Assembly (NCBI GenBank): GCA_029747585.1
Contig: JAPEVF010000063.1
Location: forward strand, 1-64,000
Length of the DNA: 64,000 nucleotides
Reading direction: 5' to 3'
From: Pleurotus djamor
Taxonomy: Eukaryota; Basidiomycota; Agaricomycetes; Agaricales; Pleurotaceae
Shown: positions 50,434 through 62,673 of the stretch, piece by piece
Position numbering within the stretch: the first letter of the stretch is position 1
Layout: each line of letters starts with the position of its first letter
Notes under the pieces: generated by a model
What the model saw: only the letters and a program-made list of their open reading frames with translations
What the model was told of the DNA's origin: nothing
The model's database searches: none
Position numbers and translations under genes: made by a program

Positions 50434-52415
50434 ATGAGTGACGTGCCCTCTGTGCTTGGCTTTGGTGTCTTTCGGTGTGTGCAAATCCAAAAGAAGCATT
50501 TGCCAGGAGCTGAAGGATTGCGCGGTAGGTTCGTCATAATTGGTGTTTGCAGAAAATATCTATTGCAAAGCAGTCTCTACTCGGACCTCCAACGACTTTC
50601 ATCTGCGCCGGATGGGCTGCACTCGTCGACGAGCGAGGATGCTGACTGGGTCGCTTTACCTACCGTCGCTCCTCAGGCACCCAGTAGTTCAGTTGCGACG
50701 CCGACAAAACCACTGGTCGTCGTGGTACCATTTCACTCCGACATATCGACTGTTACGTTCGCAGCTTGCTTCGCTGAAACTCTGGTTCTCGTCTCGTTAC
50801 TGCTGTTGCAGACACTTGATACATTGAGTGCCCGGTAGGTGGAACTTGTGTCTCAAATTTCGCTCGCCAAATCCTCATACGGGTCTTGTAGGGCTCGATA
50901 CATCAATTGGCTTATATCCCTCTTTCTCCTTACCGCTACCATCGTCCTCCTCGTCCCCCTCTTCATCAGCATCATCTTGAGTTTAGGATCAGCGTCCGGC
51001 GTCAAGTCTAAACGTCGTTCCTTCAAATTCAGGCTGCTAGTAAATGCTATCCCTGTTGCTGTCTATCTGGCTGGATTCTCCTATATCCCGCTTCCTGATG
51101 CTGTCTCTTCAACCGATGTATCGACAGCGACCTTATCCCGACTCATTGTTCTGGGTACAATCGTCCTTGGATTACTGTCTGGATTCGGTGCTCTGAACAA
51201 CGCATGGGAGTTTCTTCCCTTTTTCTCGCGGTCCAGGTATGTCGGAAGTACGTCCTGACTTGGAGCAGCTTTGTTAACCGTGTCTTTTTAGGTCTGTGCC
51301 CACAGAAGGCGACATCAAGACATCAGAGAATTCTTTGACGCGTATACGTCAGGACACCCAGCAGCTAAGACTCCAGTTGCAAGGCCCATCTGTCCAAAGT
51401 GGAACTGAGGTTTGTACTTGAGCTCCCTTGCTTTCAATGCAATACCTAACGTCATCCAGGAACGGCAGGGAACATGGTATTCTAGGTTTCTTCCCAAGCT
51501 TGGAGGAGACGAACGTACGGCTGATCTATATTAGTCATTGACCCGCCTTTGACCCGACCATAGGACTGCAGGAGCTCAAGGGACTTGAAGCACTCGAGCG
51601 ACAGATGAGCTTGGACCTTGACGCTCTACGGAACCGTCGACAAGCAGCTCAGTTTTCGGCTACTCTCAAGGGTCGATTGTATAACCTCGGAGGTAGCTTG
51701 TTCTCCGTCTATTGTATCATCAGAGTCATAAGTGTGCGTGGACAAACCCCTTCGTTCTTTGTTCCCCATACTGATCTAGTTGCCCGCTGTTTAGTCACTG
51801 TACAACCTCATATCACCCATGCGCTCACAGCAGCAAACTTCCTATCCGGACCTCATTAGCAAGGGCGTGGCGTACACTTTATCTCTCATATCCAATAACG
51901 TCGACCTCGCGCATGTAGCACGCATTTCCAGACAAATCAGCCTTGCATTCGTAGGAGCCATCATTCTCAGTAGCATCCGATTGGTTCTACGTGGGGTGAC
52001 CAGAGTAAGCCTCGGCGTCCCTCCCAACTCCCCTTGCACATCATATTGAACCTTCATGTAGGTCTTGCGTGTGACAAATCGTAGCCTGGGAGCTTCCCTC
52101 ATGCTCCTCTTTCTAGCTCAAATCATGGTACGTATCACGCCGTTACTCTTCATTCCTTAATTCCTAAATGAACGATTCCATCAGGGTATATACATGCTTT
52201 CGACGATCGTCCAGTTACGTTTGACATTCCCCCCACCACCTGACGGGTCTTCTGGGACAATAGCAAATGGAAAATTATCCATCCCGAATAACCTATTCGC
52301 CACGATACCGGAGTATGAGGTGTTTGGCTCCTTATTTGATGGGTCTTTCCTTTTGGCTGCTGTTGGCACGTTCGTCGTTCGGTGGGGAGCGAGTAGGATG
52401 TTCGATATGGACTGA
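50434..52415 (+). CDS. Golgi pH regulator / GPR89-family membrane protein
   Basis: Eight exons (50434-50834, 50892-51236, 51292-51409, 51460-51514, 51564-51733, 51795-52004, 52062-52127, 52185-52415) give 531 residues. Family marks are the early CRKYLLQSSLYSDLQ, membrane segments near 50760-50830 and 50900-51000, the LGLLSGFGALNNAWEFLPFF motif, and a cytosolic coiled loop (LQELKGLEALERQMSLDLDA). The C-terminal half carries ISRQISLAFVGAIILSSIRL, LGASLMLLFLAQIMGIYML and the terminal IPEYEVFGSLFDGSFLLAA. Animal GPHR is an anion channel needed for Golgi acidification; plant relatives (GTG proteins) were proposed as ABA-linked GPCR-type proteins. Only about 50 residues precede the second membrane span, so the N-terminal helix is weak and the true start could lie elsewhere. 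Confidence 0.9.
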
Positions 52416-53125
52416 AGATGATATATCTGTGCGGCCGTGTGTCTGTTGCGCGTATTGTATTTCTTTTTCTCGGTCACTTGCTTCGCTTTGCCATCAAATC
52501 AACTGTCAATCCCAGCATTTCTACCCAAAAAACCCGTCGACCGTATTTCACCACTTATCTTGTCCAAGCGTCTCTCAATCGCCTGCTAAACCATGCATGA
52601 AAATTATACCAGGCGAGATCCGTACTCTCAAGAAGTCTTAACGCAAATCTTCGCAAAAACAATGAACAACGTTCTTCACACATGTGCCTTACCTTGCTCA
52701 TTTAATGCTAATTTCATGCACCACCAACCTTCTGGTAGTCATGTGGCGAAGCTCGCGTAAAGCCTCACTATGTGCGAGGTCGCTCTCGCCCAGACGAAGA
52801 AGTTGTTCCTAGTTCATACACACGCCAATAATATCGTAGTGGGAGCTGAAGAAGGCTCAACATCATTTAATAAGCTTTTGCCCGAGCATCCAATCGCCAA
52901 AGTCGTTTCACGCCCCAATTTCACCCACTCCTTCGTCTTCTTCCAAGGACGCATGATCATAGCTTCCACTTCTACTCGCTTTGGAGGAACGACGAACGTT
53001 CCTTGGCCTTACTTGTCTGTGCGTCGATCATCATTTACGGTGCTTAGGGCACACCCGGAACTGTATTTAAGAGCAAGGTCCAAAGACCTTAAAAGCATTC
53101 TCTAGTCTTTTCCGCTCATATAACG
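52416..53125. other. intergenic, promoter of the inhibitor-like gene
   Basis: A 710-base spacer. A 111-codon frame with an ATG at 52770 runs almost to the next gene, but it overlaps the TATA-like box of that gene, has no recognisable motif, and is probably chance. Nothing else is seen. Confidence 0.5.
53064..53070 (+). promoter_or_regulatory. TATA-like box TATTTAA
   Basis: TATTTAA lies 56 bases before the start codon of the inhibitor-like gene and is followed by a purine-rich stretch and TTTCCGCTCATATAACG. The spacing fits a core promoter with a short 5' leader, as is common for small abundantly expressed fungal genes. Confidence 0.4.
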
Positions 53126-53762
53126 ATGTCTCTCAGCCTCGACGAGATCTACATTATTTCTACGGAGCAAGCCAAGCCCCAAGAGATTATCATGCGCCCG
53201 AAGGACGCCAATTTTCAACGCAAGGAACCCATCGTGGTCATGAAGACCAACAGTCAACCAAAGGTTAGCTCTCCTACGCTCGGAAATCCGATTGATTGTG
53301 ATGCAATGGTATGCATTAGTGGCGTCTCTACGAAGGAAGCGATAAAACCTACACCATCGCCCTCGCTGGTGATGACAACAAGCGTATCTTCATCGATGTG
53401 AGCACCAGCCTCTACGAGAGAAAGTGCCGTGAATGTCCAATTTACCGACTCATACAGGGAAAATACATTTCTATCGAAGAAGGAAAGTCCACCAACTTCG
53501 TTATTGAAAAAGCTGGGCCATCCCAGGGGGAGGAAACGTACCGGTAGGTTACGTCGCCAAGGTTCAATTCCTTCCGAATATTCTAATTCTACACGTATTT
53601 TAGGATCCACAATCCTGGAAAAGACGCGGTTCTCAAAGCTGGGAAAGATGGTGAACAGGTGGGCCCCTGGATTAATTGAAGGTTCCCTGTGTTGATGACA
53701 GATATTCTATACCGTCGCAGGTCACCGTTGCGAAAGCGGACGGAACTGATGGAGAAAGATGA
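53126..53762 (+). CDS. small protein resembling mushroom beta-trefoil protease inhibitors (I66/mycocypin-like)
   Basis: Four exons (53126-53263, 53320-53543, 53604-53658, 53721-53762) give 152 residues with no signal peptide. The sequence is a chain of short beta-strand-like stretches with Gly/Asp/Asn turns: LDEIYIISTEQAKPQEIIM, WRLYEGSDKTYTIALAGDD, KRIFIDVSTSLYERK, KSTNFVIEKAGPSQGEETYR, then IHNPGKDAVLKAGKDGEQVT. Size, the W-x-L/I...YTI pattern and lack of a leader resemble fungal serine/cysteine protease inhibitors of the I66 and mycocypin type, which protect mushrooms from pests. I cannot confirm the family by eye. The frame ends at TGA (53760-53762) just before codons for FFTVWKHA and another stop at 53787-53789, so the natural C-terminus may have been longer. 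Confidence 0.65.
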
Positions 53763-54244
53763 TTCTTCACCGTCTGGAAGCATGCTTGAATATGGAACGG
53801 GATCCATGTTGGTTTTGGCCATCTAATGTACAAGTAACAATGAATACACTTGAGTGATCGCTGACTTCATCAAGTTGGAAGTAAGTAAAGCATGGAAGCC
53901 CCTGTCTGGAAGGGGACTCGGACTCCGCAATGGACGTCTGCCAGACGCCGGCGCAAGACCGTGCTACACTTTTCTTGATCTTGAGCAATACTCTGGGCTC
54001 AGGACTTCATGATTACGGAGGCTGTGATAAAGTGATTCATTGTTCGAGCCGACCTTCCAAACAGTACGAGACTTCAATATGGATCCAATTCGATGTGTAC
54101 ATAATTATTTAATTGCCCAAAACAAATTTCTAGATAGGAATAATGAGAAACGAGGAGCAAGGGGACCCTTCCAAATAACAAGATAAGCTAACAAACAGAA
54201 AAGAGCAATTGACAGTCTAAGGGTGAATGATAGCGACGAAGGCA
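53763..54244. other. convergent 3' spacer
   Basis: About 480 bases lie between the inhibitor-like gene and the end of the RasGEF gene on the opposite strand. The first 27 bases could be read as a lost C-terminal extension of the former. No other gene is seen. Confidence 0.5.
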
Positions 54245-57200
54245 TTAGTCATGCATGGCGTAAGCTCGTTGAAGGGTTTCTTCGTCCAAAGCTCGTAACT
54301 TGAGGCATCTCTGGAATAGTTTCTTGTCAATTTGAAACTGTACCCGACTTGCGAGATGTTGTCCGGCGACAAGGGACTTGATCACTCTCGCTATCTTCCG
54401 TTGCTTGTGAACGTTGATCAAAGGTTCCAGATGCATGGAAGGCGGGAGTGGAGCTAATGTGTCGAACACCTCGGGATGTGCGGGCGACTCAAAGTTTCCC
54501 GTGACGAGATCAATGCCTACCCCTTCATTGGGTGCTGATGGATCAATCAGATCGGGAAGCTTGCTGAATCGATGGAGTTGAGATAGGTAAACTCCTAGAA
54601 AACAATATTAGTGGAGATCATGATGAGCCATCCATATCGCTCACCTATGAATGGAACGCAGGCTGTGGGCACAGGCTTGACATCAGAGCCGTTCCTACTT
54701 CTATTCGTCCCACCTCCACTGATGACGGAAGTTGCATGGGAGCTCATGTCTGTAGGTTTGTTGTCGGCGATAGATTCGATAGTGTGCCGCATGAACTTGA
54801 AGTCGTCCTCTGGCGTGGTCCACACCTTGAGGTCGTTGTACATGCGCATCTCATACATCCCGACTCGACCCCAGTGACGTGACATCGCTCTCTCGGCCCA
54901 CGGTGTTTGCAGACCTGCCATGATGGCTACCAGGGTATGGAAGCTACTAAGCTCATAGGATTTCTGGAAGAAAGGTTAATCCAGAAAGCACAGCGGAACA
55001 TGAATTATCTTACCCAAGCAATACGGATAAACTTGCTGAAAACAATGGGACGATTGCTGGGCTGAGACAGGACCAACTCAGAAAGGACATAATTTGCGAC
55101 CAAATTAAATCGACCGCGAATTGCGGAGAGGGCTGTCGTCTTCTCGACATGACGACCTTCCGCTTTCCACCGAGCCCTATCTTTTAAATACTGCGACCAA
55201 TCAAGGACATTAACCTCTTCGCACGATTTCCAATCATCAAGGACGAGCTCCTCGAAGCGTAACCCAAGGAACAGCTCCCTATCAATCATAGCAAAATGCT
55301 CTGCAAGAGTGTCGGCTTTGAAGGTCAACACGAAGGATTGGTGGATCCGCGGTGTCTTGGTGTCAACAAAGCGAGCTGGATAGGCCGGGACAACAGAAGC
55401 AGATAAGCGACTCTGCTGAATCTCTAGAGGAACAGCCTCATCAAGGGAAGTCCGAGCATCAGACGTATGTCTGATAGAAGCCACACTTGCAGGTCGAGAG
55501 GGAATAGTATGCTTCGTAGCAGTAGGGGTACTGACGAAGTCTGTGGGAGATCCAGTTCGGTCGGCCTGTTGCTGAGACATAGGAGAGGAAGGAGATATCA
55601 CGATAGACCCATTCGTCGAAAGTGCATCGTCGTTCTCGTATTGGGAAGCGATGTCGTCGTAATCGTCATCATCGTCCATAGGGAATCGAGGGAGTTCATC
55701 CACATAGTCTCCAGCGGCCATGCGCTCTTGAATCGAACGAATCCAACCATCAACCTTCATCGCCTTCTCTTGTTGTCTCTGGGGGTTGATCTGCCCTTCA
55801 AGCCGCCTGAGAGCATCTTCAACATCTCCTCCCTCGCCGTCCACACTAAGTGAGTCCACGATGGCATTGACCTGCCATTGTTGAAGACCTCCCAAAGCCG
55901 GCGCTTCATGATTAGATGTTTCAGAGACCACAGAAGCAACAGAGTCTCTTGACATCATACTGATAGATGATACTGTATCGCGCCTAACAAATTCGAAATC
56001 GCGTCGCAAGGGAAGTCGTCGAGCTGGACGATGGATACCCGGAGGGGCCGAAGGGTCTTCATCGTCCTCAGTATCAGAAAGTTCCAAATCGTCAATAGAA
56101 ACTACATCAAATCCCCAAGGAGTCGGACCTGAGCGAAAAGTTGAAGCTCCTGGTGGCAGTGGTGCTCCAAAAGAGTCGGTTGAAGAGGTCATGAAGGAAG
56201 CAGGGCGATCTTCCGTCCCGGCTTCAGAAAGTTGAGTAGATTGTGGTCGAGGAGACGAAGAGTGCACAGACGCTACCTCTGTCGTCACTGACGACGCCGG
56301 TAATGCGTCTGGTTCAAGGCCAGGTGGACTGAGTGGTTCAACTTGGTCATCATCGGCTTGGGGGACAGGAGAATGTTGACTCTGAGCATCATCGTAAGAA
56401 GGAGGGGAACTAGCGGCCGGAGGGTCGGACGAACTCGGTTGAGCGTCGGTGTCTTGGGTGGCAGGTGGCAAAGTCTTCACCGAGTCTCTAATGGGAACAA
56501 TCCTTGGCGTAGGTTCAATCATTTTCAGATACTGTTCAACGCCTCCATTGACAGTAAGCAAGTCCCTTTGAGCAGTCAATTCGAGGTCAAACGCCGAAAC
56601 GTCTCCACAAGCACCCAACGGAGGACGGGTGGTCGTCCTAGAGTTAAGTACTCGACGCCAGCGACCTAGCCGACCGATCGTCTTTACTATGACCCGGGAA
56701 AGCGTACTGTGATGGATGGGGAGAGTTGCAGGCGTTTGTATAAACGGGCCTTCTGGTTCTGGGCCAGGACCAGGGGCCCGATTGGTCTGCTGCAAAATGG
56801 AGAGTGATGATAAAGGGATAGAGGTAGGACGAGAACTAGCAACGCCTTCGTGAGCATCTGAGTGCGAGATCACCGTCGGGTCATCGTCCTCTGGTACATC
56901 AGGTATGGCGTCGTCCAAAAAGTCAAGATCAACGTCTGAGTCGTCTTCGTCTCCTGGACGAAGTCTCCGCGTAGCTTCAGCGAACTTCTCACCAAGAACG
57001 TGTTCTTGCTTATTGGAGGTCTCTGGTCGCGATGCCGACGGTCGAGGCTTTGACGAATTGCTACGCGTGTTAGCTTTTCTACATTCCTTGGCGACACGGC
57101 GTAATTTCCGCACAATGCTCTATCAGGAAGTAAGTGAAATGAAACTTCTATCATGACGGGATGTTACGTACAAATCCGTCGTTATGCTTCTGCAAGGTTG

Positions 57201-59129
57201 GGTCGCGCACCAACGTATTGAGCCAATTAGCGACCAATAACCTCAGTTCGCGATTAGGTGTGAAATCAACGACGAAGAATGTCAGCAACCAGTAACGGAT
57301 AGCGACGAATGTTCTGACGCGAACGATGCGTCTTACGCGTTCATCCTTGGGAGAGTTCGATTGGGCCAACGCCCAATGGAAGCGACAAATAAGGAGGTGA
57401 CAAAGGTCGACCGCGTTGATATAAGTCCGATATGTCATGAAGAAGTCCAGCAGCTCGTCGTAATTGAGGTCGCTCGTCAACTGAGCGATCCATCTTTCGA
57501 TCGTTGCAGCAACTAAAACTTTCTTAGTGGCGATACCAGGGGATGGTCGCGAGGGAGGTAAGGTCTCAGGTGCCTTCCCTTTGATGACACGCATGCTGCG
57601 CTTCCGAGACAAATTCGAGGAACGGACGGAGGATTGATGCTCAATACTGCCCTGCGAAATGGACACATCGTCGCCGTCGTTTTCAGATTGTACCTCTCCC
57701 CATATCACGAAACGTGGATCGTCGCGTGGAGCGGCGGTATCGTCAGAAGACAGGGACATTTTGATGACGGGTCCTTCCTCAGACTCCGGAGAAAGTCTAT
57801 CAAGGAGAGGCAACCCACGGTAGGTTTGAAGGACATCGAAGACATCTGTGGAGTATCGTGAATGCATGGTTTCAAAAGCGAAAGCAAACTCGATCTGAGG
57901 CGGAGTAGGAGTGGAAGGAGCCACGATAGTGGGACGTATTCGTATCGCAGAGGGTGGTCTGTTTTGTTCCGGCGGTTCTTCCTGAGGGGTTTTGGGCTCA
58001 TCAATAGTCGACCGACCGTCAGCCTGTCGCGCAGTCAGGATGGACTCGAACGATTGCATCTCGCGGAGTAAGCGGGGAGTGGGAATGAAACTGGGTGGCT
58101 TCCTCGAAGGAGAGTCGAAGGAGACTTCAGGACCAAAAGGATAGTGAATGATGGAGGGGAAACGGTGAGAGCTCTCTGGGGTAGTGGGGGAACTTCCCGA
58201 AGATAGCTGGCTGGAGCTGCTAAGCGACGGAAGGGGCCATTGCATTGTCTCAGCAAATATATCACCGCGGTAAGGTATAGATTCTGCGAACGAAGAGGGT
58301 CTGGGCATATCAGCGGCCGTGACGCTCTGGGAATGTGCACGTCCGGTCGATGTCGATGCGCCGTTTGTATCGCTGGAGGTGGTTCCATAGAGGTCGGGAA
58401 TGGATCTCGTCTTCCTGAGTTTACGAGAGCTGGTCGCAGTTTGGGGACGGGATGGGGGAGTGCCGCCAGATAGCTTAGGCAAGAAAGTGTGCACACTCAT
58501 GCGGGATCGTCGTTTGCTACGCGGAGGGGCTTGTAGGGAGTCTCTGGGCGACATTGAATCCTCAAACTCTATAGAAGCTGCTGCTGGAGCTGTGAGGTCT
58601 CGATGGCTTGGACCCAATTGAGCTGTGGACATTCATGTGGGGTTATAGAGGAAATGCTCACCCGATTCGATACATCTGCTTTCCATGTTGGTTCACAAAG
58701 GCGGTTATGGCGTATGGCGACCGAACGTTCATCCCGACACCGTATCGCTGATCATAACGACGCTTCAATTCCCGCGCAGCGGGGCCTGACGATGTCTCGA
58801 CAAAGCTCCCATCGGCTACAAGATAATTAGGAGGTTTGGCCATTACATTCACTATTTCACTTACGAGCAATGGAGATATCAGCTCCAGCAATCTCTGGGG
58901 GTAAGGGGTCATTTTCTTCAGATTCGTTGACGACCTCTTGCAATGTATAAGAAGACTGAGACTTATTGAGAACCGGGGCAGGAAGTGGCAAAGTCCTTGG
59001 ACCACTTGTATCAGGAGAAGTCGCTGGCGGGGTTCCCTGGTCCGCTGAGTTGCTTGATTCCGAGGTGGGTATGATTTCTACGTGGGGCGTTTCTGGACGT
59101 GAGTGGTCGTGTTCTTGAGGATGATCCAT
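54245..59129 (-). CDS. large Ras-type guanine nucleotide exchange factor (RasGEF_N + RasGEF)
   Basis: Six minus-strand exons (59129-58865, 58815-58662, 58606-57172, 57119-55014, 54963-54645, 54594-54245) give 1542 residues. After a Ser/Pro-rich N-terminus and a conserved segment (RSPYAITAFVNQHGKQMYRI) comes a long disordered region. The RasGEF N-domain is at about 500-615 (VAATIERWIAQLTSDLNYDE, RRIVRVRTFVAIRYWLLTFF). A 600-residue Ser/Asp-rich linker follows, then the catalytic CDC25-homology domain from about 1215 (DTLAEHFAMIDRELFLGLRF, FNLVANYVLSELVLSQPSNR, VFSKFIRIAWKSYELSSFHT, VPFIGVYLSQLHRF). The wide spacing of the two domains resembles Lte1, the mitotic-exit factor of yeast, but orthology needs a tree. 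The gene is transcribed away from ASF1 across a 303-base shared promoter. Confidence 0.92.
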
Positions 59130-59432
59130 GGTAAATATATGTGATGGTCGTCGATGAAATCTTTGAGACCGTTCGTTAACCACCAAGGGTCGCAGGAAAC
59201 CGGGGAAAGCGAGAAACTAGCAGATATTGCGAAGATAGGCGAGAAGTGGCATTAACGGGCGAAGACAACAAATAATAAGACCGATTCAGAGCATGTTGCC
59301 AGGATTTCAGACAAGCGCTTTAGCTTGAGGAGATACAACAATAAAAGTGACAGTCACACTATCCAGTCACGCCGGTCGCGTCGCGTGACACCAGTAACGC
59401 ACCGCGTCCATGATCCTTTCATCCGCTCAACT
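59130..59432. promoter_or_regulatory. bidirectional promoter RasGEF/ASF1 with CGCG cluster
   Basis: A 303-base interval separates two divergent start codons. Near 59374-59408 are three CGCG cores within about 35 bases (GGTCGCGTCGCGTGACAC and then ACCGCGTCC), closer to ASF1. CGCG-containing sites are bound by MBF-type G1/S regulators in fungi, and ASF1 is an S-phase histone chaperone, so cell-cycle control is plausible. A strict ACGCGT box is not present. Confidence 0.35.
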
Positions 59433-60275
59433 ATGTCCATAGTAACTATCAGGGTGAGTAGTTCCCGTTGCCTCCAGGATCTTGCTCGTTTCCCAACGAT
59501 TATCTTTCCAGAATGTTGAATTCATAAACAACCCAGCCCGTTTCCTCGACGAATACCAATTTCGTGTCACCTTTGAATGTATCGCACCGCTGGACGACGG
59601 TAGGTGTTACCTCGCAAACCAAGACGACGCCTTGGCTCACCGCATGTACAGACCTTGAATGGAGACTCATCTATGTTTCATCTCCGGACAACGAGGACCT
59701 GGATCAAGAACTTGATGACTGCCTAGTGGGACCCGTCCCATCCGGCGTGAACTCGTTTGTTTTCTCAGGCTCCCCTCCAGACCCCTCCAAAATCCCCCCA
59801 GAAGATGTTCTCGGTGTCGCTGCGCTCATTCTCACCGCATCGTACAAAGACCAAGAATTCGTCCGCGTCGGATATTACCAGAACACCGAGTACGATAATG
59901 AGGAGATGAAAGAGAACCCACCCAAAAGTATCGTGTTTGATAGACTCGTCCGGGATATCAGTGAGAAACCCCGCGTTACTCGCTTCCAAATCAAGTGGTA
60001 AGTCCCCCTCTTTGAATTGTATTTGTCCGATGTGGCCAGGTGCTTTGCGTCGCAGTGGCGAGCCCTTCGGTCGCGGCGTGCTCCAAATGCGCTCTCAAAT
60101 CCCCTATGCTCTTGACTCACGCATTTTCCTTTCTAGGGATATCATTCCGCCGCACCTTGGTCACGTCTCTGCTGGGGCTGCTACATCCGCCGCTGTCCCT
60201 TCTGCGAATGATTTGGATGATACACCAGATGTGAAGGAGGACCCAGACAAGCCAAACGGAACCCCTACGTCGTGA
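59433..60275 (+). CDS. ASF1: histone H3-H4 chaperone Asf1
   Basis: Four exons (59433-59453, 59512-59599, 59652-59997, 60137-60275) give 197 residues. The N-terminal 155 residues are the invariant Asf1 immunoglobulin-like core: MSIVTIRNVEFINNPARF, FRVTFECIAPLDDDLEWRLI, YVSSPDNEDLDQELDDCLVG, LILTASYKDQEFVRVGYYQN, and NTEYDNEEM followed by RVTRFQIKW. A short acidic tail (DDTPDVKEDPDK) follows, as in other fungi. Asf1 binds one H3-H4 dimer and hands it to CAF-1 and HIRA in replication-coupled and replication-independent nucleosome assembly. The first exon is only 21 nt, which fits the conserved start exactly. Confidence 0.97.
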
Positions 60276-62673
60276 CACGTTCGTATCAAGTTTCTTATCC
60301 AACGTCTACCTGGCTGGTTGATCATCTGTGCAGTCCTGTAGCCACTTGGTCATCTCTGTGTTGTATTTCCGTAATTGCTGTGATTTGTCAAAATACTCTG
60401 CACACCCGCGACCTCAAGAATAGTGACCCCAAGATATACAGAACCGCTTCGCTGGGCCCCAGCAAAGACTTCTTCAGATCAAAAACTTTGTCCAGGTTTT
60501 CATCCAAGTTCAAATTCAGTTTGACACTTGAACCCAATTGCCAGGCGTATTGCCTACTGCTGGTTCCCGGATACACCAGCCAGCCTAGTGCCGTATACTT
60601 GGATCATTCAAGACCCACTAAGCTGAGTTGACATATTCTTTATCAGGAGTTTTTCGTTCAACTAGGCCAAGTGACGTTTGGTGCTCCTTGTCGCACTTTT
60701 CGCGTTTGTTTCCTTGGGAAAGAAGCGAACACCTGAAGTAGGTGGGAACTTGGAACATGGTCTGGTCACCGATAAGCGCACGCCAGATTTAGTCCAATCG
60801 CTATGTCATGGTTACGAGAGGAAGATCGAATGGCATAGTTTGGGCATAGTACTCTCATCGCTGGTCCTTGAAGTTGAAACTTGGCGTGAGGCCATGATCC
60901 TGACCGTGGGACTATTTTTCAGTGACTTATGTTACTTACTTGTCAATGTGGGCCGTTGCCACGGCACGGCGTACGAGTCCTACTTTACCAGCAACTAGTC
61001 ATCGACACCTTATCACATATATACACGCAAGGGTGAAGCTCTCAGGCCAGTAGTTCAAATATGATGTAGGCCTGCCAGAAGGTGAAGATACCATCTAAGT
61101 ACCCGATATCTACCACTAAACTTGTTGAGGGAGTTTGATCCAACAGTACGAGCGCCTTGGATGAGACTACCTCCTTCACGGACACGAAGTCCGAAAGCCC
61201 TTCTACTCCTTCCCTCTTTCCTCCATGCTCATCCCATTCTTCCACAAATACCCGTCCCGAACCATGACCATCACGACCAACCGAAGCAACACCCTGAGTG
61301 AAACATGGCAAACGTCCAACACAGCGATGAAGACACATGAAGGAGCATCCGGGCTAGGGCGTTGGTCGACGGAGGAAATGAAGAGGAGATGGGAGAGAGG
61401 CGGTTGCGACTGAGCGCTGACGTTGGATCATTGGATGCTGCATGCCGTCAGAGGTTACGCATGCGAGGGAGGATGGGGGAGTAGAAGGGAGGTGGGACTT
61501 ATCGCTAGCGTGGCAACAGCGAAGGTAGGGTCCTCTTCGTGTCGCTGCTGTGACCATAGTTCGCTGGCTATGATGGGCATGATGATGATGAGGGGGAGGA
61601 TAATTAGAGGGGGAGTATACTCATGAGTGACCAAAGCATTCCATGAAGCGAATTGTGTACGCACCTGATTCATACACCAAAAAACCAACGTATTTGCGCG
61701 TGAGACGGCCTTGTTTGAGAATCAAGAATCAAGCTCAAGCTCAAGGTAGGGTCTGGTGGTTTCAGACGTTGAACGCGGGGACGTGACGCAGCGGTAGCGA
61801 CGTTCCAGTTGGCCGTAGCTCATTTGTTCGTAGTGGGTTGATCAGCAAGTTCTCGGCATGGAGGAGGAAAACGCATAGCAGCAGCGCATGGGGCTTAGAC
61901 AACGCGGCAAGGGCAGATCCATGGCGTTGGGGAAACTCTCACAAGCCCCGCTTGTTCGAAGCTGGGCAAGGAATGCTCTCGCGATATGAGTGTCAGTTTG
62001 GAGGAAGAGAAAGAGGGAACTGATGCCATCACGCCCAATATGTACAACTTGTCCCACGGTTCCCCTTATTTTCTCCTGAGAACACTGTGTCGCCAACGCA
62101 GCTCATCTCAAGCTCAACCCCAAGCCCCAATGTGAGACGTGTGAAGTGTTTGCAAGGATGACCTGTATGACTTTCCTCACCTAGATGCTCCCTTCCCCAT
62201 GGCATCAATTGAAACATTGAAAGAACATGTCTGACTCTCCAGGGATTGCAAACTGCGTTCGCTGGTGGTTCACTTCTTTTTATACTCTCCTTATCTGCAT
62301 TTACTTGGTATGCTGATGAATATGCACTGCGTAGCCTAGTGATGTTTCTATGATCTCTTCTCCGGGTCTCATTTCAAGGTCAGACTTGTACCATCTGCAC
62401 CGTACCAGCATATCCATTGTGAGAACCTTCAAGACCGGTGGTATTGACTCCGCCCTTTTCACCGTTACGACGTCTTCCGACTTATGTATGGATGAGCACA
62501 ATGCAATAGGAGCGAAATAAAGGGAGCGTGAGAGGGGCGTGGGAAGAGGCTTTNGGACAGGTCAGCGTGGGAATACCAGAGAGGCGTGACTTTTCAAAAT
62601 CGAACAAATAAAGCGTAAACAAAAGGCCATCCAATCAGCGACGCGCGCTAGAGGCAATTGGCCAATCGGAGGG
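60276..62673. other. 2.4-kb region without a firm gene
   Basis: No conserved domain is seen. A minus-strand ATG frame at 61338-61042 (98 codons; KREGVEGLSDFVSVKEVVSS and a hydrophobic end) and a plus-strand frame at 60678-60998 without an ATG are the longest candidates; neither is recognisable. A GA/GAT-rich stretch near 61570-61610 is simple sequence. The last few hundred bases should include the promoter of the F-box gene. Confidence 0.45.

Noticed and set aside
52770..53105. 111-codon ATG frame upstream of the inhibitor-like gene
   Set aside because: It overlaps the probable TATA box and leader of that gene and has no recognisable feature.
55467..58621. Plus-strand frames within the RasGEF gene
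   Set aside because: They are antisense shadows of its Ser/Arg-rich linkers; domain content is entirely on the minus strand.
61780..61850. tRNA-like text (GACGCAGCGGTAGCG) near 61790
   Set aside because: No cloverleaf with a T-loop GGTTCGA and matching acceptor stem could be drawn.
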